The notes under the pieces were generated by a model that searched no databases, was not told where the DNA came from, and worked only from the letters and a program-made list of their open reading frames with translations. Below are positions 35,200 to 47,237 of a stretch of 64,000 bases of DNA, piece after piece. The DNA comes from Daphnia carinata (Eukaryota > Arthropoda > Branchiopoda > Diplostraca > Daphniidae), in assembly GCF_022539665.2 (NCBI RefSeq), contig NC_081340.1:124001-188000 (forward strand), given 5' to 3'. The stretch's first letter is position 1, and each line of letters starts with the position of its first letter. The translations under genes were made by a program, and so were the position numbers.

Positions 35200-35319
35200 A
35201 TGCCAACAGCATCCCGTATTCCCAAGCGGTCACCCATCTAGGTACTAACGGAACCCGACGTAGCTTAACTTCCTGGAGCTGACGAGACAAGGTTTGTTCT
35301 ACGTGGTATGGCCGTTGAC
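35200..35319 (-). rRNA. 5S rRNA gene B30
   Basis: Consensus gene. Confidence 0.85.
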
Positions 35320-35667
35320 AATTCAGTTCCAAAATAAAATGAATACACTCCAGTAATGTCCATTAAAACCAGCACAAGTACAATTGATTTATATAGTTAA
35401 GGATATTGGACTGGTAACCATCGCGTTCGGTCAACCACAAAAATGCAAACAAATAAAATTCACTTTCTTTAAAGAGGTCACTTTTCTCACGGAAATGTAC
35501 CATACCTTTTGTGTTCTCGTTTTAAAAAAAACCCTTTAGTTGGAAGGAGATGAAATTTCAAAACTGACCACTAGGTGGCGTTTTAGAAAATACTAAAATT
35601 CACCGCGAGATGGTTCGTACTTCCCTGTGATTCATTCAAAAACGGCTAGGTGGATATAAAAGTTTTG

Positions 35668-35787
35668 ATGCCAACAGCATCCCGTATTCCCAAGCGGTCA
35701 CCCATCTAGGTACTAACGGAACCCGACGTAGCTTAACTTCCTGGAGCTGACGAGACAAGGTTTGTTCTACGTGGTATGGCCGTTGAC
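35668..35787 (-). rRNA. 5S rRNA gene B31
   Basis: Consensus gene; A-run in the spacer cassette two bases longer. Confidence 0.85.
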
Positions 35788-36133
35788 AATTCAGTTCCAA
35801 AATAAAATGAATACACTCCAGTAATGTCCATTAAAACCAGCACAAGTACAATTGATTTATATAGTTAAGGATATTGGACTGGTAACCATCGCGTTCGGTC
35901 AACCACAAAAATGCAAACAAATAAAATTCACTTTCTTTAAAGAGGTCACTTTTCTCACGGAAATGTACCATACCTTTTGTGTTCTCGTTTTAAAAAACCC
36001 TTTAGTTGGAAGGAGATGAAATTTCAAAACTGACCACTAGGTGGCGTTTTAGAAAATACTAAAATTCACCGCGAGATGGTTCGTACTTCCCTGTGATTCA
36101 TTCAAAAACGGCTAGGTGGATATAAAAGTTTTG

Positions 36134-36253
36134 ATGCCAACAGCATCCCGTATTCCCAAGCGGTCACCCATCTAGGTACTAACGGAACCCGACGTAGCTT
36201 AACTTCCTGGAGCTGACGAGACAAGGTTTGTTCTACGTGGTATGGCCGTTGAC
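36134..36253 (-). rRNA. 5S rRNA gene B32
   Basis: Consensus gene. Confidence 0.85.
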
Positions 36254-36599
36254 AATTCAGTTCCAAAATAAAATGAATACACTCCAGTAATGTCCATTAA
36301 AACCAGCACAAGTACAATTGATTTATATAGTTAAGGATATTGGACTGGTAACCATCGCGTTCGGTCAACCACAAAAATGCAAACAAATAAAATTCACTTT
36401 CTTTAAAGAGGTCACTTTTCTCACGGAAATGTACCATACCTTTTGTGTTCTCGTTTTAAAAAACCCTTTAGTTGGAAGGAGATGAAATTTCAAAACTGAC
36501 CACTAGGTGGCGTTTTAGAAAATACTAAAATTCACCGCGAGATGGTTCGTACTTCCCTGTGATTCATTCAAAAACGGCTAGGTGGATATAAAAGTTTTG

Positions 36600-36719
36600 A
36601 TGCCAACAGCATCCCGTATTCCCAAGCGGTCACCCATCTAGGTACTAACGGAACCCGACGTAGCTTAACTTCCTGGAGCTGACGAGACAAGGTTTGTTCT
36701 ACGTGGTATGGCCGTTGAC
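36600..36719 (-). rRNA. 5S rRNA gene B33
   Basis: Consensus gene. Confidence 0.85.
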
Positions 36720-37065
36720 AATTCAGTTCCAAAATAAAATGAATACACTCCAGTAATGTCCATTAAAACCAGCACAAGTACAATTGATTTATATAGTTAA
36801 GGATATTGGACTGGTAACCATCGCGTTCGGTCAACCACAAAAATGCAAACAAATAAAATTCACTTTCTTTAAAGAGGTCACTTTTCTCACGGAAATGTAC
36901 CATACCTTTTGTGTTCTCGTTTTAAAAAACCCTTTAGTTGGAAGGAGATGAAATTTCAAAACTGACCACTAGGTGGCGTTTTAGAAAATACTAAAATTCA
37001 CCGCGAGATGGTTCGTACTTCCCTGTGATTCATTCAAAAACGGCTAGGTGGATATAAAAGTTTTG

Positions 37066-37185
37066 ATGCCAACAGCATCCCGTATTCCCAAGCGGTCACC
37101 CATCTAGGTACTAACGGAACCCGACGTAGCTTAACTTCCTGGAGCTGACGAGACAAGGTTTGTTCTACGTGGTATGGCCGTTGAC
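37066..37185 (-). rRNA. 5S rRNA gene B34
   Basis: Consensus gene. Confidence 0.85.
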
Positions 37186-37531
37186 AATTCAGTTCCAAAA
37201 TAAAATGAATACACTCCAGTAATGTCCATTAAAACCAGCACAAGTACAATTGATTTATATAGTTAAGGATATTGGACTGGTAACCATCGCGTTCGGTCAA
37301 CCACAAAAATGCAAACAAATAAAATTCACTTTCTTTAAAGAGGTCACTTTTCTCACGGAAATGTACCATACCTTTTGTGTTCTCGTTTTAAAAAACCCTT
37401 TAGTTGGAAGGAGATGAAATTTCAAAACTGACCACTAGGTGGCGTTTTAGAAAATACTAAAATTCACCGCGAGATGGTTCGTACTTCCCTGTGATTCATT
37501 CAAAAACGGCTAGGTGGATATAAAAGTTTTG

Positions 37532-37651
37532 ATGCCAACAGCATCCCGTATTCCCAAGCGGTCACCCATCTAGGTACTAACGGAACCCGACGTAGCTTAA
37601 CTTCCTGGAGCTGACGAGACAAGGTTTGTTCTACGTGGTATGGCCGTTGAC
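37532..37651 (-). rRNA. 5S rRNA gene B35
   Basis: Consensus gene, the last complete one before the strand reversal. Confidence 0.85.
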
Positions 37652-37719
37652 AATTCAGTTCCAAAATAAAATGAATACACTCCAGTAATGTCCATTAAAA
37701 CCAGCACAAGTACAATTGA

Positions 37720-38120
37720 TTTATATAGTTAAGGATATTGGACTGGTAACCATCGCGTTCGGTCAACCACAAAAATGCAAACAAATAAAATTCACTTTCT
37801 TTAAAGAGGTCACTTTTCTCACGGAAATGTACCATACCTTTTGTGTTCTCGTTTTAAAAAACCCTTTAGTTGGAAGGAGATGAAATTTCAAAACTGACCA
37901 CTAGATGGCGTTTTAGAAAATACTAAAATTCACCGCAAGATGGTTCGTACTACCCTGTGATTCATTCAAAAACGGCTATAGTTAAGGATATTGGACTGGT
38001 AACCATCGCGTTCGGTCAACCACAAAAATGCAAACATATAAAATTCACTTTCTTGAAAGAGATCACTTTTTTCACGGAAATGTACCATACCTTTTGTGTT
38101 CTCGTTTTAAAAACCCTTTA
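37720..38120 (-). repeat. 5S unit that has lost its gene, cut by gap
   Basis: Spacer runs to AACGGCTA (37979) and then jumps to TAGTTAAGG, so the 5S gene and its close flanks are deleted. The following spacer has the TATAAAATTCACTTTCTTGAA subtype seen in arrays A and D, not B, and ends at the Ns. Its CTCF-like site is the A variant (37898-37911). Confidence 0.8.
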
Positions 38121-38220
38121 NNNNNNNNNNNNNNNNNNNNNNNNNNNNNNNNNNNNNNNNNNNNNNNNNNNNNNNNNNNNNNNNNNNNNNNNNNNNNNNN
38201 NNNNNNNNNNNNNNNNNNNN
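38121..38220. other. Assembly gap 2 (100 N), strand reversal point
   Basis: Left of the Ns all 5S genes are on the minus strand; right of it, after a LINE fragment, all are on the plus strand. Confidence 0.99.
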
Positions 38221-38964
38221 TGTCAATACAAAAGTAAAGTACAATTCTCTTTTTTTAAAAACAATTTTAAATGATTTCACGGACATAACAAATGGAGAAA
38301 ATAGTAAAGTCTTAAAATATTGGATTGGTCTTAAATTAAGAAACATTTTTCCAGTGAACCCAGGACCAAACTGTGAAACACCTCCAAAATTTTTAGTATC
38401 ATCAACTGAATATATAATAAATTTATCAGAAACGAAAAACTTAACCCAGGAAATTACAGCCAAAGAAATTTACGCTAGTCTAATAAAGGAAGAACAAAAA
38501 CCTCCAAAGATCATCTCAAAATGTCCCAATATAAATTTTAAACCTGGCTTTAAAGCAATAACGAAAAAGTTTTTATCTCCACTATTAAAAGAACACATGT
38601 TTTTACAAATTCACAATGTTCTCCCAACAAAAGATAGATTAATAAAATGCAAGCAAGATATTAACCCAAAATGCGATCAGTGCGATCAACACGAAAATAT
38701 AGATCACTTATTTAAATAGTCAAAAGGAAAATCTCAGCAATGTATAATAACACTTTCATTCCAACTCAATTTATTTATTTGACTTTCCAGAAAAACCAAA
38801 AGAAAAGTCAAAATAAGGCAATATTTTTAGCAGCTAACCTCAGTTTAATTATATGGAAGAAAAGGAAAAAACTAAATTTCATGTATTATTTTATTAATTC
38901 AATTAAAATCTTAGAAAATGAAATAAGAAATTACCCAGATTATCAAAAATGGTTTGACACTTAA
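38221..38964 (+). pseudogene. LINE ORF2 C-terminal fragment
   Basis: Encodes the C-terminal domain downstream of RT. A 28-bp deletion after 38714 removes the last Cys of the CCHC-like finger and breaks the frame. A further 7-bp net deletion near 38766 and a small insertion near 38800 follow. It cannot encode an active protein. Confidence 0.9.
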
Positions 38965-39031
38965 CATTTTGTAAACATACAGCAGTGCCACCTAGTATAA
39001 AACATTAAAAAAACCATAAAAAAAAAAAAAA
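38221..39031 (+). mobile_element. LINE 3' fragment
   Basis: Corresponds to the last ~800 bp of the LINE at 55511 (starts at the equivalent of 59499). It ends in A14 (39018-39031) and lacks the final 18 or so bases of the other copy's 3' UTR. The 3' UTR has a CTCF-like motif at 38985-38998. The 5' side is hidden by the gap, so 5' truncation is not proven. Confidence 0.93.
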
Positions 39032-39259
39032 GTCTAGATGGGTGACCGCTTGGTTATTTTATTAATTGGAATACGGTATTACATTTCTGTGAGAAAAGTG
39101 ACCTCTTTAAAGAAAGTGAATTTTATTTGTTTGCATTTTTGTGGTTGACCGAACGCGATGGTTACCAGTCCAATATCCTTAACTATATAAATCAATTGTA
39201 CTTGTGCTGGTTTTAATGGACATTACTGGAGTGTATTCATTTTATTTTGGAACTGAATT

Positions 39260-39379
39260 GTCAACGGCCATACCACGTAGAACAAACCTTGTCTCGTCAG
39301 CTCCAGGAAGTTAAGCTACGTCGGGTTCCGTTAGTACCTAGATGGGTGACCGCTTGGGAATACGGGATGCTGTTGGCAT
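39260..39379 (+). rRNA. 5S rRNA gene C1
   Basis: Consensus gene, same as A1 in the opposite orientation. It shows that both array orientations carry the same intact sequence. Confidence 0.87.
39309..39356 (+). promoter_or_regulatory. Internal Pol III control region (C1 representative)
   Basis: Gene nt 50-97 hold the A-box-like AGTTAAGCTACGTCG, the intermediate element and the C-box-like GATGGGTGACCGCTTGGG, the region that TFIIIA/TFIIIC recognise in eukaryotic 5S genes. An AT-rich stretch at -26 to -12 may act like the upstream TATA-like element of insect 5S genes. Confidence 0.6.
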
Positions 39380-39385
39380 CAAAAC

Positions 39386-39389
39386 TTTT
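39386..39389 (+). terminator. Pol III T4 terminator of gene C1
   Basis: TTTT six bases past the 120-nt gene; conserved in all units. Confidence 0.6.
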
Positions 39390-39465
39390 ATATCCACCTA
39401 GCCGTTTTTGGATGAATCACAGGGAAGTACGAACCATCTCGCGGTAAATTCTAGTATTTTCTAAA

Positions 39466-39479
39466 ACGCCACCTAGTGG
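39466..39479 (-). promoter_or_regulatory. CTCF-like motif of the 5S unit (array C representative)
   Basis: Reverse complement CCACTAGGTGGCGT, 87 bp past the gene end, as in array A; thus its orientation relative to the gene is fixed although the array is inverted. In the unit before C25 (49976-49989) one base (GGC to GCG context) breaks the core. Confidence 0.5.
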
Positions 39480-39724
39480 TCAGTTTTGAAATTTCATCTT
39501 CTATAAACTAGAGATTTTTTAAAACGAGAACACAAAAAGTATGGTACATTTCTGTGAGAAAAGTGACCTCTTTAAAGAAAGTGAATTTTATTTGTTTGCA
39601 TTTTTGTGGTTGACCGAACGCGATGGTTACCAGTCCAATATCCTTAACTATATAAATCAATTGTACTTGTGCTGGTTTTAATGGACATTACTGGAGTGTA
39701 TTCATTTTATTTTGGAACTGAATT

Positions 39725-39844
39725 GTCAACGGCCATACCACGTAGAACAAACCTTGTCTCGTCAGCTCCAGGAAGTTAAGCTACGTCGGGTTCCGTTAGT
39801 ACCTAGATGGGTGACCGCTTGGGAATACGGGATGCTGTTGGCAT
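39725..39844 (+). rRNA. 5S rRNA gene C2
   Basis: Consensus gene; a ~29-bp spacer deletion follows. Confidence 0.86.
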
Positions 39845-40160
39845 CAAAACTTTTATATCCACCTAGCCGTTTTTGGATGAATCACAGGGAAGTACGAACC
39901 ATCTCGCGGTAAATTCTAGTATTTTCTAAAACGCCACCTAGTGGTCAGAGGTATTTGAAAACGAAATACAAAAAGAATGGTGCATTTCCGTGAGAAAAGT
40001 GACCTCTTTAAAGAAAGTGAATTTTATTTGTTTGCATTTTTGTGGTTGACCGAACGCGATGGTTACCAGTCCAATATCCTTAACTATATAAATCAATTGT
40101 ACTTGTGCTGGTTTTAATGGACATTACTGGAGTGTATTCATTTTATTTTGGAACTGAATT

Positions 40161-40280
40161 GTCAACGGCCATACCACGTAGAACAAACCTTGTCTCGTCA
40201 GCTCCAGGAAGTTAAGCTACGTCGGGTTCCGTTAGTACCTAGATGGGTGACCGCTTGGGAATACGGGATGCTGTTGGCAT
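40161..40280 (+). rRNA. 5S rRNA gene C3
   Basis: Consensus gene. Confidence 0.86.
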
Positions 40281-40622
40281 CAAAACTTTTATATCCACCT
40301 AGCCGTTTTTGGATGAATCACAGGGAAGTACGAACCATCTCGCGGTAAATTCTAGTATTTTCTAAAACGCCACCTAGTGGTCAGTTTTTAAATTTCATCT
40401 TCTATAAACTAAAGGTATTTGAACGAAATACAAAAAGAATGGTGCATTTCCGTGAGAAAAGTGACCTCTTTAAAGAAAGTGAATTTTATTTGTTTGCATT
40501 TTTGTGGTTGACCGAACGCGATGGTTACCAGTCCAATATCCTTAACTATATAAATCAATTGTACTTGTGCTGGTTTTAATGGACATTACTGGAGTGTATT
40601 CATTTTATTTTGGAACTGAATT

Positions 40623-40742
40623 GTCAACGGCCATACCACGTAGAACAAACCTTGTCTCGTCAGCTCCAGGAAGTTAAGCTACGTCGGGTTCCGTTAGTAC
40701 CTAGATGGGTGACCGCTTGGGAATACGGGATGCTGTTGGCAT
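40623..40742 (+). rRNA. 5S rRNA gene C4
   Basis: Consensus gene. Confidence 0.86.
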
Positions 40743-41086
40743 CAAAACTTTTATATCCACCTAGCCGTTTTTGGATGAATCACAGGGAAGTACGAACCAT
40801 CTCGCGGTAAATTCTAGTATTTTCTAAAACGCCACCTAGTGGTCAGTTTTTAAATTTCATCTTCTATAAACTAAAGGTATTTGAAAACGAAATACAAAAA
40901 GAATGGTGCATTTCCGTGAGAAAAGTGACCTCTTTAAAGAAAGTGAATTTTATTTGTTTGCATTTTTGTGGTTGACCGAACGCGATGGTTACCAGTCCAA
41001 TATCCTTAACTATATAAATCAATTGTACTTGTGCTGGTTTTAATGGACATTACTGGAGTGTATTCATTTTATTTTGGAACTGAATT

Positions 41087-41206
41087 GTCAACGGCCATAC
41101 CACGTAGAACAAACCTTGTCTCGTCAGCTCCAGGAAGTTAAGCTACGTCGGGTTCCGTTAGTACCTAGATGGGTGACCGCTTGGGAATACGGGATGCTGT
41201 TGGCAT
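41087..41206 (+). rRNA. 5S rRNA gene C5
   Basis: Consensus gene. Confidence 0.86.
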
Positions 41207-41550
41207 CAAAACTTTTATATCCACCTAGCCGTTTTTGGATGAATCACAGGGAAGTACGAACCATCTCGCGGTAAATTCTAGTATTTTCTAAAACGCCACC
41301 TAGTGGTCAGTTTTTAAATTTCATCTTCTATAAACTAAAGGTATTTGAAAACGAAATACAAAAAGAATGGTGCATTTCCGTGAGAAAAGTGACCTCTTTA
41401 AAGAAAGTGAATTTTATTTGTTTGCATTTTTGTGGTTGACCGAACGCGATGGTTACCAGTCCAATATCCTTAACTATATAAATCAATTGTACTTGTGCTG
41501 GTTTTAATGGACATTACTGGAGTGTATTCATTTTATTTTGGAACTGAATT

Positions 41551-41670
41551 GTCAACGGCCATACCACGTAGAACAAACCTTGTCTCGTCAGCTCCAGGAA
41601 GTTAAGCTACGTCGGGTTCCGTTAGTACCTAGATGGGTGACCGCTTGGGAATACGGGATGCTGTTGGCAT
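41551..41670 (+). rRNA. 5S rRNA gene C6
   Basis: Consensus gene. Confidence 0.86.
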
Positions 41671-42014
41671 CAAAACTTTTATATCCACCTAGCCGTTTTT
41701 GGATGAATCACAGGGAAGTACGAACCATCTCGCGGTAAATTCTAGTATTTTCTAAAACGCCACCTAGTGGTCAGTTTTTAAATTTCATCTTCTATAAACT
41801 AAAGGTATTTGAAAACGAAATACAAAAAGAATGGTGCATTTCCGTGAGAAAAGTGACCTCTTTAAAGAAAGTGAATTTTATTTGTTTGCATTTTTGTGGT
41901 TGACCGAACGCGATGGTTACCAGTCCAATATCCTTAACTATATAAATCAATTGTACTTGTGCTGGTTTTAATGGACATTACTGGAGTGTATTCATTTTAT
42001 TTTGGAACTGAATT

Positions 42015-42134
42015 GTCAACGGCCATACCACGTAGAACAAACCTTGTCTCGTCAGCTCCAGGAAGTTAAGCTACGTCGGGTTCCGTTAGTACCTAGATGG
42101 GTGACCGCTTGGGAATACGGGATGCTGTTGGCAT
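42015..42134 (+). rRNA. 5S rRNA gene C7
   Basis: Consensus gene. Confidence 0.86.
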
Positions 42135-42478
42135 CAAAACTTTTATATCCACCTAGCCGTTTTTGGATGAATCACAGGGAAGTACGAACCATCTCGCGGT
42201 AAATTCTAGTATTTTCTAAAACGCCACCTAGTGGTCAGTTTTTAAATTTCATCTTCTATAAACTAAAGGTATTTGAAAACGAAATACAAAAAGAATGGTG
42301 CATTTCCGTGAGAAAAGTGACCTCTTTAAAGAAAGTGAATTTTATTTGTTTGCATTTTTGTGGTTGACCGAACGCGATGGTTACCAGTCCAATATCCTTA
42401 ACTATATAAATCAATTGTACTTGTGCTGGTTTTAATGGACATTACTGGAGTGTATTCATTTTATTTTGGAACTGAATT

Positions 42479-42598
42479 GTCAACGGCCATACCACGTAGA
42501 ACAAACCTTGTCTCGTCAGCTCCAGGAAGTTAAGCTACGTCGGGTTCCGTTAGTACCTAGATGGGTGACCGCTTGGGAATACGGGATGCTGTTGGCAT
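42479..42598 (+). rRNA. 5S rRNA gene C8
   Basis: Consensus gene. Confidence 0.86.
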
Positions 42599-42942
42599 CA
42601 AAACTTTTATATCCACCTAGCCGTTTTTGGATGAATCACAGGGAAGTACGAACCATCTCGCGGTAAATTCTAGTATTTTCTAAAACGCCACCTAGTGGTC
42701 AGTTTTTAAATTTCATCTTCTATAAACTAAAGGTATTTGAAAACGAAATACAAAAAGAATGGTGCATTTCCGTGAGAAAAGTGACCTCTTTAAAGAAAGT
42801 GAATTTTATTTGTTTGCATTTTTGTGGTTGACCGAACGCGATGGTTACCAGTCCAATATCCTTAACTATATAAATCAATTGTACTTGTGCTGGTTTTAAT
42901 GGACATTACTGGAGTGTATTCATTTTATTTTGGAACTGAATT

Positions 42943-43062
42943 GTCAACGGCCATACCACGTAGAACAAACCTTGTCTCGTCAGCTCCAGGAAGTTAAGCT
43001 ACGTCGGGTTCCGTTAGTACCTAGATGGGTGACCGCTTGGGAATACGGGATGCTGTTGGCAT
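42943..43062 (+). rRNA. 5S rRNA gene C9
   Basis: Consensus gene. Confidence 0.86.
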
Positions 43063-43407
43063 CAAAACTTTTATATCCACCTAGCCGTTTTTGGATGAAT
43101 CACAGGGAAGTACGAACCATCTCGCGGTAAATTCTAGTATTTTCTAAAACGCCACCTAGTGGTCAGTTTTTAAATTTCATCTTCTATAAACTAAAGGTAT
43201 TTTAAAACGAAATACAAAAAAAAATGGTGCATTTCCGTGAGAAAAGTGACCTCTTTAAAGAAAGTGAATTTTATTTGTTTGCATTTTTGTGGTTGACCGA
43301 ACGCGATGGTTACCAGTCCAATATCCTTAACTATATAAATCAATTGTACTTGTGCTGGTTTTAATGGACATTACTGGAGTGTATTCATTTTATTTTGGAA
43401 CTGAATT

Positions 43408-43527
43408 GTCAACGGCCATACCACGTAGAACAAACCTTGTCTCGTCAGCTCCAGGAAGTTAAGCTACGTCGGGTTCCGTTAGTACCTAGATGGGTGACCG
43501 CTTGGGAATACGGGATGCTGTTGGCAT
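43408..43527 (+). rRNA. 5S rRNA gene C10
   Basis: Consensus gene; upstream spacer A-run is longer by one. Confidence 0.86.
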
Positions 43528-43871
43528 CAAAACTTTTATATCCACCTAGCCGTTTTTGGATGAATCACAGGGAAGTACGAACCATCTCGCGGTAAATTCT
43601 AGTATTTTCTAAAACGCCACCTAGTGGTCAGTTTTTAAATTTCATCTTCTATAAACTAAAGGTATTTTAAAACGAAATACAAAAAGAATGGTGCATTTCC
43701 GTGAGAAAAGTGACCTCTTTAAAGAAAGTGAATTTTATTTGTTTGCATTTTTGTGGTTGACCGAACGCGATGGTTACCAGTCCAATATCCTTAACTATAT
43801 AAATCAATTGTACTTGTGCTGGTTTTAATGGACATTACTGGAGTGTATTCATTTTATTTTGGAACTGAATT

Positions 43872-43991
43872 GTCAACGGCCATACCACGTAGAACAAACC
43901 TTGTCTCGTCAGCTCCAGGAAGTTAAGCTACGTCGGGTTCCGTTAGTACCTAGATGGGTGACCGCTTGGGAATACGGGATGCTGTTGGCAT
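43872..43991 (+). rRNA. 5S rRNA gene C11
   Basis: Consensus gene. Confidence 0.86.
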
Positions 43992-44335
43992 CAAAACTTT
44001 TATATCCACCTAGCCGTTTTTGGATGAATCACAGGGAAGTACGAACCATCTCGCGGTAAATTCTAGTATTTTCTAAAACGCCACCTAGTGGTCAGTTTTT
44101 AAATTTCATCTTCTATAAACTAAAGGTATTTGAAAACGAAATACAAAAAGAATGGTGCATTTCCGTGAGAAAAGTGACCTCTTTAAAGAAAGTGAATTTT
44201 ATTTGTTTGCATTTTTGTGGTTGACCGAACGCGATGGTTACCAGTCCAATATCCTTAACTATATAAATCAATTGTACTTGTGCTGGTTTTAATGGACATT
44301 ACTGGAGTGTATTCATTTTATTTTGGAACTGAATT

Positions 44336-44455
44336 GTCAACGGCCATACCACGTAGAACAAACCTTGTCTCGTCAGCTCCAGGAAGTTAAGCTACGTCGG
44401 GTTCCGTTAGTACCTAGATGGGTGACCGCTTGGGAATACGGGATGCTGTTGGCAT
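44336..44455 (+). rRNA. 5S rRNA gene C12
   Basis: Consensus gene. Confidence 0.86.
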
Positions 44456-44799
44456 CAAAACTTTTATATCCACCTAGCCGTTTTTGGATGAATCACAGGG
44501 AAGTACGAACCATCTCGCGGTAAATTCTAGTATTTTCTAAAACGCCACCTAGTGGTCAGTTTTTAAATTTCATCTTCTATAAACTAAAGGTATTTGAAAA
44601 CGAAATACAAAAAGAATGGTGCATTTCCGTGAGAAAAGTGACCTCTTTAAAGAAAGTGAATTTTATTTGTTTGCATTTTTGTGGTTGACCGAACGCGATG
44701 GTTACCAGTCCAATATCCTTAACTATATAAATCAATTGTACTTGTGCTGGTTTTAATGGACATTACTGGAGTGTATTCATTTTATTTTGGAACTGAATT

Positions 44800-44919
44800 G
44801 TCAACGGCCATACCACGTAGAACAAACCTTGTCTCGTCAGCTCCAGGAAGTTAAGCTACGTCGGGTTCCGTTAGTACCTAGATGGGTGACCGCTTGGGAA
44901 TACGGGATGCTGTTGGCAT
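44800..44919 (+). rRNA. 5S rRNA gene C13
   Basis: Consensus gene. Confidence 0.86.
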
Positions 44920-45263
44920 CAAAACTTTTATATCCACCTAGCCGTTTTTGGATGAATCACAGGGAAGTACGAACCATCTCGCGGTAAATTCTAGTATTTT
45001 CTAAAACGCCACCTAGTGGTCAGTTTTTAAATTTCATCTTCTATAAACTAAAGGTATTTGAAAACGAAATACAAAAAGAATGGTGCATTTCCGTGAGAAA
45101 AGTGACCTCTTTAAAGAAAGTGAATTTTATTTGTTTGCATTTTTGTGGTTGACCGAACGCGATGGTTACCAGTCCAATATCCTTAACTATATAAATCAAT
45201 TGTACTTGTGCTGGTTTTAATGGACATTACTGGAGTGTATTCATTTTATTTTGGAACTGAATT

Positions 45264-45383
45264 GTCAACGGCCATACCACGTAGAACAAACCTTGTCTCG
45301 TCAGCTCCAGGAAGTTAAGCTACGTCGGGTTCCGTTAGTACCTAGATGGGTGACCGCTTGGGAATACGGGATGCTGTTGGCAT
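45264..45383 (+). rRNA. 5S rRNA gene C14
   Basis: Consensus gene. Confidence 0.86.
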
Positions 45384-45727
45384 CAAAACTTTTATATCCA
45401 CCTAGCCGTTTTTGGATGAATCACAGGGAAGTACGAACCATCTCGCGGTAAATTCTAGTATTTTCTAAAACGCCACCTAGTGGTCAGTTTTTAAATTTCA
45501 TCTTCTATAAACTAAAGGTATTTTAAAACGAAATACAAAAAGAATGGTGCATTTCCGTGAGAAAAGTGACCTCTTTAAAGAAAGTGAATTTTATTTGTTT
45601 GCATTTTTGTGGTTGACCGAACGCGATGGTTACCAGTCCAATATCCTTAACTATATAAATCAATTGTACTTGTGCTGGTTTTAATGGACATTACTGGAGT
45701 GTATTCATTTTATTTTGGAACTGAATT

Positions 45728-45847
45728 GTCAACGGCCATACCACGTAGAACAAACCTTGTCTCGTCAGCTCCAGGAAGTTAAGCTACGTCGGGTTCCGTT
45801 AGTACCTAGATGGGTGACCGCTTGGGAATACGGGATGCTGTTGGCAT
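45728..45847 (+). rRNA. 5S rRNA gene C15
   Basis: Consensus gene. Confidence 0.86.
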
Positions 45848-46190
45848 CAAAACTTTTATATCCACCTAGCCGTTTTTGGATGAATCACAGGGAAGTACGA
45901 ACCATCTCGCGGTAAATTCTAGTATTTTCTAAAACGCCACCTAGTGGTCAGTTTTTAAATTTCATCTTCTATAAACTAAAGGTATTTAAAACGAAATACA
46001 AAAAGAATGGTGCATTTCCGTGAGAAAAGTGACCTCTTTAAAGAAAGTGAATTTTATTTGTTTGCATTTTTGTGGTTGACCGAACGCGATGGTTACCAGT
46101 CCAATATCCTTAACTATATAAATCAATTGTACTTGTGCTGGTTTTAATGGACATTACTGGAGTGTATTCATTTTATTTTGGAACTGAATT

Positions 46191-46310
46191 GTCAACGGCC
46201 ATACCACGTAGAACAAACCTTGTCTCGTCAGCTCCCTGCAGTTAAGCTACGTCGGGTTCCGTTAGTACCTAGATGGGTGACCGCTTGGGAATACGGGATG
46301 CTGTTGGCAT
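46191..46310 (+). rRNA. 5S rRNA gene C16, variant
   Basis: GCTCCAGGAAG is replaced by GCTCCCTGCAG (nt 46-49). The 5' strand of helix III is unchanged, so pairing there is weakened. Confidence 0.83.
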
Positions 46311-46653
46311 CAAAACTTTTATATCCACCTAGCCGTTTTTGGATGAATCACAGGGAAGTACGAACCATCTCGCGGTAAATTCTAGTATTTTCTAAAACGC
46401 CACCTAGTGGTCAGTTTTTAAATTTCATCTTCTATAAACTAAAGGTTTTTAAAACGAAATACAAAAAGAATGGTGCATTTCCGTGAGAAAAGTGACCTCT
46501 TTAAAGAAAGTGAATTTTATTTGTTTGCATTTTTGTGGTTGACCGAACGCGATGGTTACCAGTCCAATATCCTTAACTATATAAATCAATTGTACTTGTG
46601 CTGGTTTTAATGGACATTACTGGAGTGTATTCATTTTATTTTGGAACTGAATT

Positions 46654-46773
46654 GTCAACGGCCATACCACGTAGAACAAACCTTGTCTCGTCAGCTCCAG
46701 GAAGTTAAGCTACGTCGGGTTCCGTTAGTACCTAGATGGGTGACCGCTTGGGAATACGGGATGCTGTTGGCAT
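46654..46773 (+). rRNA. 5S rRNA gene C17
   Basis: Consensus gene. Confidence 0.86.
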
Positions 46774-47117
46774 CAAAACTTTTATATCCACCTAGCCGTT
46801 TTTGGATGAATCACAGGGAAGTACGAACCATCTCGCGGTAAATTCTAGTATTTTCTAAAACGCCACCTAGTGGTCAGTTTTGAAATTTCATCTTCTATAA
46901 ACTAAAGGTATTTTAAAACGAAATACAAAAAGAATGGTGCATTTCCGTGAGAAAAGTGACCTCTTTAAAGAAAGTGAATTTTATTTGTTTGCATTTTTGT
47001 GGTTGACCGAACGCGATGGTTACCAGTCCAATATCCTTAACTATATAAATCAATTGTACTTGTGCTGGTTTTAATGGACATTACTGGAGTGTATTCATTT
47101 TATTTTGGAACTGAATT

Positions 47118-47237
47118 GTCAACGGCCATACCACGTAGAACAAACCTTGTCTCGTCAGCTCCAGGAAGTTAAGCTACGTCGGGTTCCGTTAGTACCTAGA
47201 TGGGTGACCGCTTGGGAATACGGGATGCTGTTGGCAT
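47118..47237 (+). rRNA. 5S rRNA gene C18
   Basis: Consensus gene. Confidence 0.86.

Larger units (their letters stand above)
21526..38120 (-). repeat. 5S rDNA tandem array B (35 full genes)
   Basis: Very uniform 466-bp units with the gene on the minus strand. The spacer cassette between ATGTACCATACC and GGAAGGAGATGAAA differs clearly from most array-A units, while the rest of the unit is almost identical. A gene-strand C34A change is shared by six copies (B1, B4, B6, B10, B13, B19). Small indels occur at B9 (25.2 and 25.5 kb) and near 32526, 33029, 34185 and 35526. The last unit before the gap has lost its whole 5S gene. Confidence 0.93.

Noticed and set aside
38107..38463. Reading frames running through the Ns (also at 21228, 55334, 55407)
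   Set aside because: Open only because Ns hold no stop codons.
38341..38720. Independent host gene at 38354-38719
   Set aside because: Identical to the LINE ORF2 C-terminal part at 59.6-60.0 kb; it is a LINE fragment.
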